Below are positions 8,811 to 18,909 of a stretch of DNA of 64,000 bases, in pieces. Every line of letters begins with the position of its first letter. The stretch's first letter is position 1. This DNA comes from JBBSJZ01 sp041739875 (GTDB lineage Bacteria > Planctomycetota > Planctomycetia > Pirellulales > Pirellulaceae): the NCBI GenBank assembly GCA_041739875.1, contig JBGSNA010000024.1, positions 11,066-75,065 on the forward strand. The letters are read 5' to 3'. Both the position numbers and the translations under genes were made by a program. The notes beneath the pieces were generated by a model. The model worked only from the letters and a program-made list of their open reading frames with translations. It ran no database searches and had not been told where the DNA came from.

Positions 8811-10031
8811 ATGCTGCAAAACACGATTACGTCGTTGGCTGCTGATCCTGTCTTCACGACCATCACGCCCAAAACGTTCACGACGCCTGCGGCACCGACG
8901 CTCCATCGCGTGGCGACGACGCGAGTTTTGCAACTCGTCAACGGCGAGCATTTTTCTGGCGCCGAGCGAGTCCAGTCGCACTTAGGACGTTGTTTGCCCA
9001 CGTACGGGGTCCAAGCCGATTTCGCGTGCGTTAAGCCTGGGCGTTTCGCCACTCTGCTTGACGAACATGGCGGTGCATGGGGCGTTTGTCACCGCACACC
9101 GATGCTCAACCGGTTCGACATTCGCACCGCGTGGCGAATTGCGAAATTGGTCAAAACCGAGAAATACGACCTGCTTCACGCTCATACGCCTCGCACAGCC
9201 ATGCTTGCCGCGATCGCTTCGAGAATCATCGATGTGCCCTGGGTGTACCATGTCCACAGTCCCGCGTCGCGTGACTCAACTCGCCAATTCACGAACTACG
9301 CCAACGCCTGGATCGAAACACAATCGCTTCGTAAGTGCTCACATTTGATCACAGTCTCCGAAAGCCTTCGACAGGACTGTTTATCGAAGGGCGTCGAAGA
9401 ATCTCGCGTCACAGTCGTTCACAACGGAGTCCCGGCGATCCGACCACCGCGCACGTCAACGCCTGTACCAGGAAAAACGTGGACCATCGGCATGGTTGCG
9501 TTAATGCGACCGCGCAAGGGACTCGAGTTCGTACTCGAAGCTTTGTCGCTGCTTGCAATCCAAGGTCACGACGTCCGATTGCGTTGCATTGGCCCGTTCG
9601 AAAACACCGAGTACGAGACCTTCATCAATCAACGAATTTCGGAACTCGTCGTCGAAAATCGTGTTGAACGAGTGGGCTTTACGTCGGACGTTCCCGCGGT
9701 GCTCGCACAACTTGATGCGATGGTATTGCCCAGCATGTTCGGTGAAGGTCTGCCGATGGTGGTGCTCGAAGCGATGGCCGCTGGGTTGCCCGTGATCGCG
9801 ACGCGAGTCGAAGGCACGCCCGAGGCAATTCGCGACGGAATCGATGGATTGCTTGCCCAACCATGTAACAGCGACAGTCTCGCAGACGCGATTCGCACGC
9901 TCATCACCGGTGGCGTCGACTGGAACACAATGGCCGAGTCAGCCTGTGAACGTCACGCCGCGCACTTCTCCGATTGGGCTATGGCGAAAAGAACCGCCGA
10001 TGTCTATTGCAAACTTTTCGCTCAAAACTAG
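8811..10031 (+). CDS. Glycosyltransferase family 4 protein
   Basis: 406 residues from the ATG at 8811 (an in-frame TTG lies two codons upstream). It has a GT-B layout: the N-terminal acceptor domain opens with VLQLVNGEHFSGAERVQSHL and includes LLHAHTPRTAMLAAIASR; the donor domain starts near residue 220 with TIGMVALMRPRKGLEFVLEA. The GT4 motif E-x7-E is in EGLPMVVLEAMAAGLPVIAT, followed by GTPEAIRDGIDGLL. Such enzymes use a nucleotide-sugar and act at the inner membrane in lipopolysaccharide or exopolysaccharide assembly. Acceptor and sugar cannot be inferred. It stands alone, divergent from the TPR-like gene and convergent with the tricorn-like gene. Confidence 0.93.
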   Translation: MLQNTITSLAADPVFTTITPKTFTTPAAPTLHRVATTRVLQLVNGEHFSGAERVQSHLGRCLPTYGVQADFACVKPGRFATLLDEHGGAWGVCHRTPMLNRFDIRTAWRIAKLVKTEKYDLLHAHTPRTAMLAAIASRIIDVPWVYHVHSPASRDSTRQFTNYANAWIETQSLRKCSHLITVSESLRQDCLSKGVEESRVTVVHNGVPAIRPPRTSTPVPGKTWTIGMVALMRPRKGLEFVLEALSLLAIQGHDVRLRCIGPFENTEYETFINQRISELVVENRVERVGFTSDVPAVLAQLDAMVLPSMFGEGLPMVVLEAMAAGLPVIATRVEGTPEAIRDGIDGLLAQPCNSDSLADAIRTLITGGVDWNTMAESACERHAAHFSDWAMAKRTADVYCKLFAQN

Positions 10032-10157
10032 CCGTTACGCTAAACTTGCGGTCGCGACGCCAGCGTCGACTATGAATCATCTAGCGTCTTGAAAACCGGA
10101 CTTCACCCAAGCGACGCTTCGCCAGGCAACTCAACGCCGAGTCAAAAGCACCGTTTA

Positions 10158-13100
10158 CTATTTCTTGGATTTCGAGTCCGAGGCTGTCCGCTGGGTCGCG
10201 TACTTCAGTTCTTGATCAATCAAGCCATCTCCGACTTCGTCCAAAAGTATCTCAACGGCCCGATCCAATTGGCGATCGATCCCTTGAGGCATCTCGCCCG
10301 GCCCAGGCCAAATCACTTCGTCCGGTAGGCAACCGTTCATTTCCATATCGTCGCCCGTTCCAATCGTGAACCAGCCGCGAAACGGAACACGAATGGTCCC
10401 CACATCGTTGATACGCGCCGAACCCGTGCTCACAACGCCGCCCGCTGTTTGTACACCCACCACCTTCCCACGTTTGAGTGTCTTCACTGCGTGGCTGAAA
10501 ATCTCTGCGTTGCTGTAACTGTTTTGGTTGCACAGCACGATGATCGGCTTGGACCACGAGGCGAAAACCAAGCGATCATGCGGGTAGCCTGGTCCGCCGC
10601 CTCGAGGGACCGTGATCGCATGTCGCGGCTGGGTGAGCGCCGTCAATAACAGATCGGTCGTTGATCCTCCTCCATTATCGCGGACATCGATCACTAACCC
10701 CTCTCGACCGTATCCAACGTTATATAACTGGCGTTCAAATTCATAGAAGCTCGTCATGTCCATACCGCGAATGTGCAAATACCCCAATCGCCCACCGCTA
10801 GCCTTGTCGACGGTTTGCCGATTGCGTTGCAACCATTGATCATACAACAGTGTTCGAGCGGCAGAAAAACTGATCGGACGTAGCGAAAGCTCAAGCTCCT
10901 CGGTGTCATTCGTTCCCTCCGTCAGGCGTGACACACTTAAGACAATGTCGCGATCAAGTCGACCGTTCAATACTCGCGTAAGATCCATCGCGGGGTCCAC
11001 CGGCGTGCCATCGATCGAAATGATCCGATCGCCGGCGAGAAGCTTGCAGAATTCCCTGTCGCCGGGACCACCTGGAATGACATCTCGCACCATCAATCCC
11101 GGCCCGGGATGATCTTCGACGAAGCGTACACCGAGATGAGCGGTTGAATCATTCCAGCCTTCCACCTCCGCTCCCGAATGGGAGCCACTGGGAGTAAAAC
11201 CCAAATGCGATCCATTCAATTCACCTAGCATGAGTTGAACGAGCGAAGCCATCGCGTGCGTATCCATCACTCGCGACGCCGCATCCACGTATTTGCGGCG
11301 AACGTCATCCCAATTTCGATTTGCAAAGCTTTCGTCATACCAAACTTCACGCATCGTCAACCATGCTTTTTCAAAGCCCGATTTCAGCCACTGTGACCGC
11401 GTACTGAGCTGGGCCACTTTGAACTCATAGGTTTCGAGCTTGTCACTTTTGTCGACCTTGGCTGGTACCCCGCTCCGCGAAAACAGAATGCCTCCGGCCT
11501 TGTCGGACCAAACGGGATCGGAGCCCGTCGTCGTGGTAAGCAACTTTGGATTTAGCTCGTCTGGGAACTCGACCGTGTACCAACCCCGCTTTCCATCAAT
11601 CGTTCCCGCAAAGGCGAGCTTCTTGCTGTCCGGAGAGAACACCAATTCAGACTCATTGCTGTCCGCGATGGAGATTCGCCGAACCCTCTCATGAATTCGA
11701 TCGAAGTCGATCTTCATCGGTTTGATTTCAGCACTCGCCTTCTTCTCGGCCAACTCCTTTTCTTCGTCGTCTTTTGCAACGTCATCGGACGCTTCATCCT
11801 CGAGCGGGTTGTCCGGCTTTTCTTCCGACTTGGCATCTGACACAGCAGCCGGTTTTGTTGCCGCAGGACTTCCCTTGGCAGACCGTTTTTTCGTCATCAG
11901 CTCCAACGCTTCTTCGATTCGACGTTGACGCGAAGTCTCCTCATGCAGTGCCTCCTGCAAATAAACGTAATACACATCAACCTCACGATCGAAGCGCCGA
12001 CCAGTGAACGCCAACAGCTTTCCATCAGGAGAAAACTTCGGGCCGTCGTCATTATCCGGGTGTCGTGAAACGTTGACGGGATTCGCTTCCCCAGAGAGCG
12101 AGGCGATCCAGATTTCATGATTGAAGTCGTTGTCCTGCTGGGAGTACGCGATCCAGCGACTGTCGTACGAAAGGTCAAAATCGATGCCGCTGAAACCTCG
12201 CAAGAGCACGCGTCTCTCTTGCGTTTCCAACTCCATTACCGCCAAGTCACCACGTCCCTGCTGGAACACAAGTTGTTTTCCGTCGGGTGTAAAACGCAAC
12301 TTGCTCTCCACGTGTGGATCGTTGGTCACTTGCTCGACATTGAACTCAGTATTTTGCCACCAGAACCGTTCGCCATCCCTGCGTGTCGCTTTCCAAATGT
12401 CCGTTTGGCCGTCTTTCGTCGAGGTAAACCACAGTTCATTGCCATCGTTGGAGAAGACAACATTCTCCTCAAAGCCAGGCATCAAGGTGACGCGTTGGGG
12501 TTCTCGCAGTTTCGTATCCATGACCCACACATCGCCGCCGGCGAGTATCGCAATCTCCAATCCATCTGCAGAAAACGCGACTTGATCCGCCTTGGTGTAC
12601 TCCCGACGCAACTCATCTCGCGGCAGTTCCGTGTCTGCATCCAGACGGAACTCGATCTTGGTGGGTAACTTGTCTTTACCAGGATGAAATACATAAAGCT
12701 CGAATAGATGCCGAAAGACGATGGTCGATCCATCACTCGAGATGGCGGGAAAGACAATCGAATCGTCGTCAAAGCTCAGCACCTTCTTCTGTTTCCCTTC
12801 GGTCTCATCTTTGCCGGGAAAGCGGTACCGATAGAGATCAAATCCGTGGGCTGTACCCTTGGAGAAGTAAAAACCTTTGCCATTCGCCATCCACATCGGC
12901 CACATGCATTCCACGCCCTCATGCAACAATTCTTTGAAGTCACCGGACTCAAGATCCAATAACCAAACTTGAGCTGAGCGTTCGCCAGAATAGCCCTTGC
13001 GCCACCAACGTTCGCCTTCGCGAGTCAACAGAATCTGTTTACCATTTGGTGAGAGCGACGCATCTTTGGCCATCGCATCGGCGAGAATCACGTCGGCACG

Positions 13101-13571
13101 TCGCTCATCCAAGCTGACTTTGATCAAACGCGTCGCATCGCGATGAAAATGGTCGCGGACACCCGTTGCCAACAACGATTTCCCATCTGGAAACCAATCC
13201 TCCAGCGAATAGCCTTCGGTGTGATGAGTCACTTGCTTGGGCACCGAGCCCAACGAGTTCATCACAAAGATCTGTGACGCCCCGGTTCGATCACTCACGA
13301 AGGCGATTTGTGATCCATCGGGAGAAAATCGAGGCTGCTTATCGCTCGACGAATGGTGGGTCAAACGTACTAGATCGGTCCCATCAATTTTTGACTTCCA
13401 AATCTCACCCATCCAACTAAAAACGAGTTGGCTCCCATCAGGCGACAAGGCCGGGTCATCCGCCATAAGAATTGGGTCAGCCGCATGATCGACCGGGCTT
13501 GCGTGCAACCCGTTGGTGAAGACTGCCGTCAAGAAAGCAATGGCAAAAATAGAAAGACGACGAATGACCAT
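10158..13571 (-). CDS. Tricorn-type protease, S41 family, exported
   Basis: 1137 residues from the ATG at 13571, which starts a clear signal peptide (IRRLSIFAIAFLTAVFTNG, ending in HAS). Residues ~30-640 hold TolB/WD40-like propeller repeats with many SPDGxxLxF units (DPALSPDGSQLVFSWMG, FSPDGSQIAFVSDRTG). A low-complexity acidic/Lys region at ~575-650 links to the tricorn core: LNGSHLG around Ser788-His789 equals the Ser-His pair of archaeal tricorn, a PDZ-like segment (GLMVRDVIPGGPGDREF) follows, then the protease domain with DVRDNGGGSTTDLL and nucleophile Ser1020 in NSYSNAEIF. It should degrade peptides in the periplasm or on the surface. The start 31 codons upstream is rejected because it would bury the signal peptide. 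Confidence 0.93.
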   Translation of the reverse strand: MVIRRLSIFAIAFLTAVFTNGLHASPVDHAADPILMADDPALSPDGSQLVFSWMGEIWKSKIDGTDLVRLTHHSSSDKQPRFSPDGSQIAFVSDRTGASQIFVMNSLGSVPKQVTHHTEGYSLEDWFPDGKSLLATGVRDHFHRDATRLIKVSLDERRADVILADAMAKDASLSPNGKQILLTREGERWWRKGYSGERSAQVWLLDLESGDFKELLHEGVECMWPMWMANGKGFYFSKGTAHGFDLYRYRFPGKDETEGKQKKVLSFDDDSIVFPAISSDGSTIVFRHLFELYVFHPGKDKLPTKIEFRLDADTELPRDELRREYTKADQVAFSADGLEIAILAGGDVWVMDTKLREPQRVTLMPGFEENVVFSNDGNELWFTSTKDGQTDIWKATRRDGERFWWQNTEFNVEQVTNDPHVESKLRFTPDGKQLVFQQGRGDLAVMELETQERRVLLRGFSGIDFDLSYDSRWIAYSQQDNDFNHEIWIASLSGEANPVNVSRHPDNDDGPKFSPDGKLLAFTGRRFDREVDVYYVYLQEALHEETSRQRRIEEALELMTKKRSAKGSPAATKPAAVSDAKSEEKPDNPLEDEASDDVAKDDEEKELAEKKASAEIKPMKIDFDRIHERVRRISIADSNESELVFSPDSKKLAFAGTIDGKRGWYTVEFPDELNPKLLTTTTGSDPVWSDKAGGILFSRSGVPAKVDKSDKLETYEFKVAQLSTRSQWLKSGFEKAWLTMREVWYDESFANRNWDDVRRKYVDAASRVMDTHAMASLVQLMLGELNGSHLGFTPSGSHSGAEVEGWNDSTAHLGVRFVEDHPGPGLMVRDVIPGGPGDREFCKLLAGDRIISIDGTPVDPAMDLTRVLNGRLDRDIVLSVSRLTEGTNDTEELELSLRPISFSAARTLLYDQWLQRNRQTVDKASGGRLGYLHIRGMDMTSFYEFERQLYNVGYGREGLVIDVRDNGGGSTTDLLLTALTQPRHAITVPRGGGPGYPHDRLVFASWSKPIIVLCNQNSYSNAEIFSHAVKTLKRGKVVGVQTAGGVVSTGSARINDVGTIRVPFRGWFTIGTGDDMEMNGCLPDEVIWPGPGEMPQGIDRQLDRAVEILLDEVGDGLIDQELKYATQRTASDSKSKK

Positions 13572-14200
13572 GCGTGGGCCCGATCGTGGAATTGGCGGGA
13601 ACATGTGGGCGGGAACGTGACAGCAATGGCGAGCCGATGAACTATCCGTTTGCCTCTCGATCATGAACGCTCAACGAGCGATTGACAAGCATTTAGAAGC
13701 CCATTTGACCAGCTTGGTCAGCTACGATCGCTTGCACCGAGAACCCCGCCAGTATCCTAGGTGAATGGAACTCAAACCGGCCTAATCGCCCTGTCCTAAA
13801 AGTGCTTCAACCCATTGGGATTCTCAGTCTTTGGCCACGCGTTGCGCGCGTAGGCAAAGGCGGCCGTTTTCAATTTTGCGTCATTCTAAATTGGCCAAGC
13901 AAAATCAATGCACGGTCGTTCGAGCGGCGACTGAGTTGTTCCCCAAAGTCGTTTTGGTAGGGAATATTCAGGAACGTCGAATTTCCCGGGCTCGCTGTGG
14001 TTGACGCAGTACAGAAGATTCGCATTTCGCTGTGAAGAACTCTGAGGCGGATTCGGTTACACTGGGTGAACGAAACGGCGTCGATTTACCCGATGCTGTG
14101 TCCCTTCCCAGACCCCTCTCCCGAGAGCCTTCTTGAGTCGTTGCGTTCCAATCACGCTCGCTCTGCACAGGCTCCGACTCCCTTTCAAAGCGGAATTGCG
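13572..14200. other. Divergent intergenic region
   Basis: About 630 bases between the divergent tricorn-like and PVC-protein starts. The frame of the plus-strand gene stays open for 45 codons before its ATG, but that part is Pro/Ser-rich and the better start carries the signal peptide. I see a small inverted repeat (TGACCAGCTTGGTCA near 13707) and no convincing promoter, RNA gene or small ORF. Confidence 0.4.
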
Positions 14201-17200
14201 ATGAAATTGAATTGCATGCGTTTGGCCATGCTCGTTTGCAGCGTCGTTGGTGTGATACTCGCCACTTCGTCGAACGTCACGGCAGCCGAGAAGCACAACA
14301 TCTTGTTGATCGCTGGTAACCCGTCGCACGGATATGGCTCGCATGAGCACTATGCCGGCTTGAAGGTGCTCGAAGAATCGCTCAACGCGAGCAGCGACTC
14401 CGTCCACGTGACGGTTGTTCGCGGATGGCCGGACGATAAGTCGCTCGTCGACACCGCGGACTCGATCGTGATCTATTGCGACGGCGGCGAGCGTCACTTG
14501 GCGATCCCACACCTGGAAGCGCTGCGAACGAAACTGGCAACTGGTTGCGGATTCGCGTGTCTGCATTACGCCGTTGAAGTGCCCAAGGGACCCGTGGGCG
14601 ATGACTTTCTCAACTTCCTTGGTGGCTATTTCGAAACGCATTGGAGCGTCAATCCACATTGGGTCGGCGACTTCAAGACATTGCCCGAGCATCCCATCAC
14701 GCAAGGTGTGAAACCATTCGCGACGAACGATGAGTGGTACTTTCACATGCGTTTCAATCCGACAGCCAAGGTAACGCCCATCCTCGCTGCGGTCGCTCCA
14801 GAAGATACGATGCGTCGTCCAGACGGTCCGCATAGCGGCAATCCAGACGTGCGTAAAAGCGTTGCCGCAGGTGAACCGCAAGTCGTTGCCTGGGCGTTCG
14901 AGCGTGCAGGTGGCGGACGCTCGTTCGGTTTTACCGGCGGCCACTATCACTGGAATTGGGGCAACGAAAATGTTCGGCGTTTGGTGACCAACGCAATTCG
15001 TTGGACGGCGGGCGATGAAGTTCCGGACAGCGGCTCAAAGCTTCAAGCCGCTCCCATGCAAAAACTCTTGGAGAACCAAGATTACGAACCACCCAAGAAT
15101 TTTTCACCAGAGCAAACTGCGAAGGAGTTCCATTTATCGGCAACGTCAACAAGCCCAAAAGCTCCATCAAGTTCTACGACAACTGCGAAGGTTAAACCAC
15201 GGTTGCTCGAAGTCACACCCGTTGTAACGACCCAAACCAGTCGACATCAAATCAACATGGACGTCTCCGTCGCGGGGGTTCGGGATTTGTTTCTGGTAGC
15301 AACGGACGGGGGGAATAGCTACGGATGTGATTGGGCTGATTGGATCGACCCCACACTCAAGGGAAAAGGCGGTTCAAAGTCGTTAACAGAGTTGGACTGG
15401 GTGGCTGCGACGAGCGGCTGGGGAGAAGTGCACAAGAACGCGAACTGCGCCGGTGAAGGTTGGTTGGTCCGCGGAGAAAAAGTCGGCAGCACCTGTTTGG
15501 GAACGCACGCCAACAGTGTGATCCACTACCAAATCCCTGAAGGTTTTGACCGATTCTCCGTCACTGCGGCACTCGATAGTGGCGGCACACGTCAGCAAGA
15601 CGGCACCGCATCGAGCGTTCGGTTTGCGATTTTCGCTGACGCGGCACCAGAAAACCTCGGTGAATTCGACACAAAACTTGGCGACAACCTGCGGGAGTCG
15701 AGCGAAGCAGTGAGCGGGCTGACGGTAGCGGAGGGCTTGCAATTAACGCTGAGTGCGAGCGAACCGGAGCTTCGAAGCTTAACGAATCTCGATATCGACG
15801 ATCGAGGACGGATCTGGGTTTGTGATGTAATGAATTATCGTCGCAATGACGGTAGCCGACCCGAAGGCGACCGCATTCTCATTCTTGAAGACACGACCGG
15901 CGATGGCGTCGCCGATTCAGTGAAGACGTTTTATCAAGGCCGCGATATCGACTCCGCTATGGGGATTTGTGTTTTGGGTAATCAGGTCATTGTGACGGCA
16001 AGTCCCAATGTTTGGCGATTCACCGATGAGAACGGCGATGACATTCCCGATCGAAAAGAAGCCCTTTTTACTGACGTGGGCCAACCACAGCACGATCACT
16101 CGGCGCACTCGTTTTTGTTTGGCCCGGATGGCAAGCTTTACTGGAACTTTGGAAACACCGGCAAGCAAGTCAAAGATGGCAAAGGCCAAACAGTCATCGA
16201 CATTCACGGTCGCCCGGTCGTTGACGATGGCAAGCCGCTGTTTGGCGGGATGCCGTTTCGATGCAATCTCGATGGCAGCGAATTTGAAGTGCTAGCTCAT
16301 AACTTTCGCAATAATTGGGAAACCACCGTCGACTCGTTCGGCACTCTATGGCAGAGTGACAACGATGACGACGGCAATCGTGGCACACGAATTAACTTCG
16401 TGATGGAACAAGGCAATTACGGTTACCGCGATGAGTTGACTGGTGGGACATGGCAACAAGACCGAATCACGCTCGAAGAGGAGATCCCGCTTCGTCACTG
16501 GCATTTGAACGATCCAGGCGTTGTTCCGAACTTATTGCAAACAGGCGCCGGCTCGCCGTCAGGGATCTGTTTTTACGAAGGCCGTTTGCTACCGCAGCGG
16601 TTTTGGAATTCGATGATCCACTGCGAACCGGGCGCCAATATCGTTCGGGCGTATCCAACCCAAGTTGACGGCGCGGGATACACCGCGACCATTGAACCAC
16701 TTGTCACTGGTACGACCGACAAATGGTTCCGCCCAGCGGATGCTTGTGTCGCACCAGACGGATCCGTGTTCGTAACGGATTGGTACGACCCGGGCGTCGG
16801 TGGCCACCGCCAAGAAGACCTCGATCGCGGTCGACTGTTCCGGATCGCACCACCAGGATCTAAGTACACGGCACCCAAGGTTGACTACAGCACAGCCACT
16901 GGAGCCGTCAGCGCGCTTCGCAGTCCGAACATGGCGACTCGCTACAAAGCTTGGATCGCACTTCACGAAATGGGCCTGGAGGCTGAATCGGCACTCTCAG
17001 ACATTTATCGCGATGAGAATCCTCGCATGCGTGCAAGAGCGCTTTGGCTGCTTGGAAAGATCGATGGCCGCAGTCGATACTATGTTGATCAAGCTATGGC
17101 CGATAAGGACGCGGACATTCGTGTCACGGGAATTCGCTTAGCCAGGCAACTCGGTTTGTCGCTCGCGGAAGTTGGAGCCGAGTTGGCGTCCGATCCTTCG

Positions 17201-18637
17201 CCAGCAGTTCGCCGTGAACTCGCGATCGCGATTCGATACGACAAGTCTAGCGCCATGCCAGACGTCTGGGCGAAACTTGCGCAAGGCTACGACGGCAAAG
17301 ATCGCTGGTATCTCGAAGCGTTGGGAATCGCGAGTGACGTACGTCCAACGGAGTGCTTTGACGCATGGCTCGCGACAGTTCATGGCAAATGGAACTCGGA
17401 CACCGGACGAGATATTGTCTGGCGAGTGCGTGCTGACAAAGCCGCAGCCATGATGGTCGAGTTGGTCCAAAATCCAAAGCTGGCCCTAAGTGAAACCAAT
17501 CGCTATTTCCGCAGCTTGGAGTATCACGACTCGGGAGTTCGCAACACAGCTTTACAATCCTTATTGGTTGCAAGTGCGGGTGAGGACAAAGCACGTGGAG
17601 ATGCAGTCCTTGTGCGCGCGATCCAGCGCATGGACGGCTTTGATGTCAACGGCAACCCAACCGCGAAAGCGGCTTTGTCACGGCACATCGAAAGCCAGAA
17701 AGGCACCGTGGAGTTCTTGAAACTTGTAAAGCAATTCCAGCCTGAAGGGCTGGACGCGGCACTTGAGGAGCTGGCCCTTTCCACGTCGAACAATTCAGAT
17801 GCCGTGGAAGCCGTTCGCTTGTTGCTCGAAAGCCCAAGTGGCCCAGGCAGCATTCGCAAATTACTTCAATCGGACAATACAGCGGCTGCGTCAAGGATTG
17901 CTGATGTACTCGGTTTACTTGGCAATGGCCGCGCGATCAAGATTTTGAGTGATGTTGTTTCGGATGCCGAACGACCTTATGACGTGCGCAGCGCCGCCGT
18001 AAAAGGGATGGCCCGCAACAACTTGGGCGCGACCACGCTCTTGGACCTGGCATCAAAATCCAAGCTACCTGGCGATACGCGGCTGCTTGCCGGTGGACTC
18101 TTATCACGAATGACGGACGAGAAGATTTTGGCTCTCAGCCGTGAACTGTTGCCGCAACCGCAACAAGCCAACCAAACACCCGTTCCAGCATTAGATACGC
18201 TTGTCGCGATTCAAGGTGATGCGAACAAAGGGCAAGAGTTGTTTCGAACCAAGGCAACTTGCAGCAACTGTCACCTCGTAAGTGGTTTCGGAAAGCAAGT
18301 CGGGCCGGACCTCTCAGAGATCGGCAGCAAACTCTCTCGAGAAGCGATGTTCACATCCATTCTCGATCCAAGTGCCGGAATTAGCCACAACTACGAAACG
18401 TACAATGTTCTGACGGATTCCGGCTTAGTCGTTGCGGGCGTTAAGGTGGGGGAGACCGACAGCGAAGTGGTGATTCGTACGGCGGAGGCGATTGACCGCA
18501 CAATCTCCAAGGACGAAATCGAAGAAATCAAGAAGAGCGAAAAATCGATGATGCCGGATAGCCTTCACCAAACCGTCGACCAACAAGGTCTTGTCGATGT
18601 GGTCGAGTACTTGATGACGCTCAAGAAGAAGAGCTGA
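14201..18637 (+). CDS. PVC-type heme-binding protein with ThuA, NPCBM, propeller and HEAT domains
   Basis: 1478 residues from the ATG at 14201, which opens a signal peptide (MKLNCMRLAMLVCSVVGVIL, ending before AEKHN). Order of domains: ThuA-like (about 30-270; NILLIAGNPSHGYGSHEHY, GFACLHYAVEVPKGP); an NPCBM-type carbohydrate-binding module (about 335-500; GNSYGCDWADWIDP); a membrane-bound-dehydrogenase-type beta-propeller (about 520-890; RIWVCDVMNYRRNDGSRPEG); HEAT repeats (about 910-1310); and a C-terminal cytochrome c module with CSNCH at 1354-1358. Planctomycete proteins of this kind are thought to oxidise sugars outside the cytoplasm and pass electrons to the heme. It is monocistronic and is followed by a strong stem-loop. 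Substrate unknown. Confidence 0.93.
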   Translation: MKLNCMRLAMLVCSVVGVILATSSNVTAAEKHNILLIAGNPSHGYGSHEHYAGLKVLEESLNASSDSVHVTVVRGWPDDKSLVDTADSIVIYCDGGERHLAIPHLEALRTKLATGCGFACLHYAVEVPKGPVGDDFLNFLGGYFETHWSVNPHWVGDFKTLPEHPITQGVKPFATNDEWYFHMRFNPTAKVTPILAAVAPEDTMRRPDGPHSGNPDVRKSVAAGEPQVVAWAFERAGGGRSFGFTGGHYHWNWGNENVRRLVTNAIRWTAGDEVPDSGSKLQAAPMQKLLENQDYEPPKNFSPEQTAKEFHLSATSTSPKAPSSSTTTAKVKPRLLEVTPVVTTQTSRHQINMDVSVAGVRDLFLVATDGGNSYGCDWADWIDPTLKGKGGSKSLTELDWVAATSGWGEVHKNANCAGEGWLVRGEKVGSTCLGTHANSVIHYQIPEGFDRFSVTAALDSGGTRQQDGTASSVRFAIFADAAPENLGEFDTKLGDNLRESSEAVSGLTVAEGLQLTLSASEPELRSLTNLDIDDRGRIWVCDVMNYRRNDGSRPEGDRILILEDTTGDGVADSVKTFYQGRDIDSAMGICVLGNQVIVTASPNVWRFTDENGDDIPDRKEALFTDVGQPQHDHSAHSFLFGPDGKLYWNFGNTGKQVKDGKGQTVIDIHGRPVVDDGKPLFGGMPFRCNLDGSEFEVLAHNFRNNWETTVDSFGTLWQSDNDDDGNRGTRINFVMEQGNYGYRDELTGGTWQQDRITLEEEIPLRHWHLNDPGVVPNLLQTGAGSPSGICFYEGRLLPQRFWNSMIHCEPGANIVRAYPTQVDGAGYTATIEPLVTGTTDKWFRPADACVAPDGSVFVTDWYDPGVGGHRQEDLDRGRLFRIAPPGSKYTAPKVDYSTATGAVSALRSPNMATRYKAWIALHEMGLEAESALSDIYRDENPRMRARALWLLGKIDGRSRYYVDQAMADKDADIRVTGIRLARQLGLSLAEVGAELASDPSPAVRRELAIAIRYDKSSAMPDVWAKLAQGYDGKDRWYLEALGIASDVRPTECFDAWLATVHGKWNSDTGRDIVWRVRADKAAAMMVELVQNPKLALSETNRYFRSLEYHDSGVRNTALQSLLVASAGEDKARGDAVLVRAIQRMDGFDVNGNPTAKAALSRHIESQKGTVEFLKLVKQFQPEGLDAALEELALSTSNNSDAVEAVRLLLESPSGPGSIRKLLQSDNTAAASRIADVLGLLGNGRAIKILSDVVSDAERPYDVRSAAVKGMARNNLGATTLLDLASKSKLPGDTRLLAGGLLSRMTDEKILALSRELLPQPQQANQTPVPALDTLVAIQGDANKGQELFRTKATCSNCHLVSGFGKQVGPDLSEIGSKLSREAMFTSILDPSAGISHNYETYNVLTDSGLVVAGVKVGETDSEVVIRTAEAIDRTISKDEIEEIKKSEKSMMPDSLHQTVDQQGLVDVVEYLMTLKKKS

Positions 18638-18667
18638 TCCAATCCGCATCGGAGTCCATCGACGAAA

Positions 18668-18700
18668 AGAGCCGGCTTGCTACGTTAGCAAGCCGGCTCT
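18668..18700 (+). terminator. Strong stem-loop after the PVC heme-protein gene
   Basis: A perfect 14-bp inverted repeat (AGAGCCGGCTTGCT with its complement) around a 5-base loop, 31 bases after the stop codon at 18637. No T-tract follows, so it may work as an mRNA 3' stabiliser or Rho-assisted terminator rather than a classical intrinsic one. Confidence 0.6.
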
Positions 18701-18851
18701 CACTTCGACATATTGTCTGGAATAGCAAGAAACCCCGACCCGCGGCGAACGAGGCGGACGCCCACCGCGGGCCATTGGGGCATCTTCTGGCCCAGGCAAG
18801 AGCCGAGAAGGCCGCAATGTCAATTCAATTTCTGTCGTCCCAACACCGGTT

Positions 18852-18893
18852 GTCCCGCCGTCGATGCGAACAAGTTCTTATCGACGACGGGAC
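18852..18893 (-). terminator. Hairpin just after the ammonium transporter gene
   Basis: Arms 18852-18865 and 18880-18893 pair over 14 positions with a single mismatch and a 14-base loop. It lies 17 bases past the amt stop on the minus strand. No T-run follows, so termination strength is uncertain. Confidence 0.45.
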
Positions 18894-18909
18894 GGCGGTG
18901 GGTAGACGA

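Noticed and set aside
13572..13664. Longer N-terminus of the tricorn-like protein (start at 13664)
   Set aside because: It would put 31 non-conserved residues ahead of a clear signal peptide.
14057..14950. 297-codon minus-strand ORF
   Set aside because: Antisense to the signal peptide and ThuA domain of the PVC protein; no family sequence.
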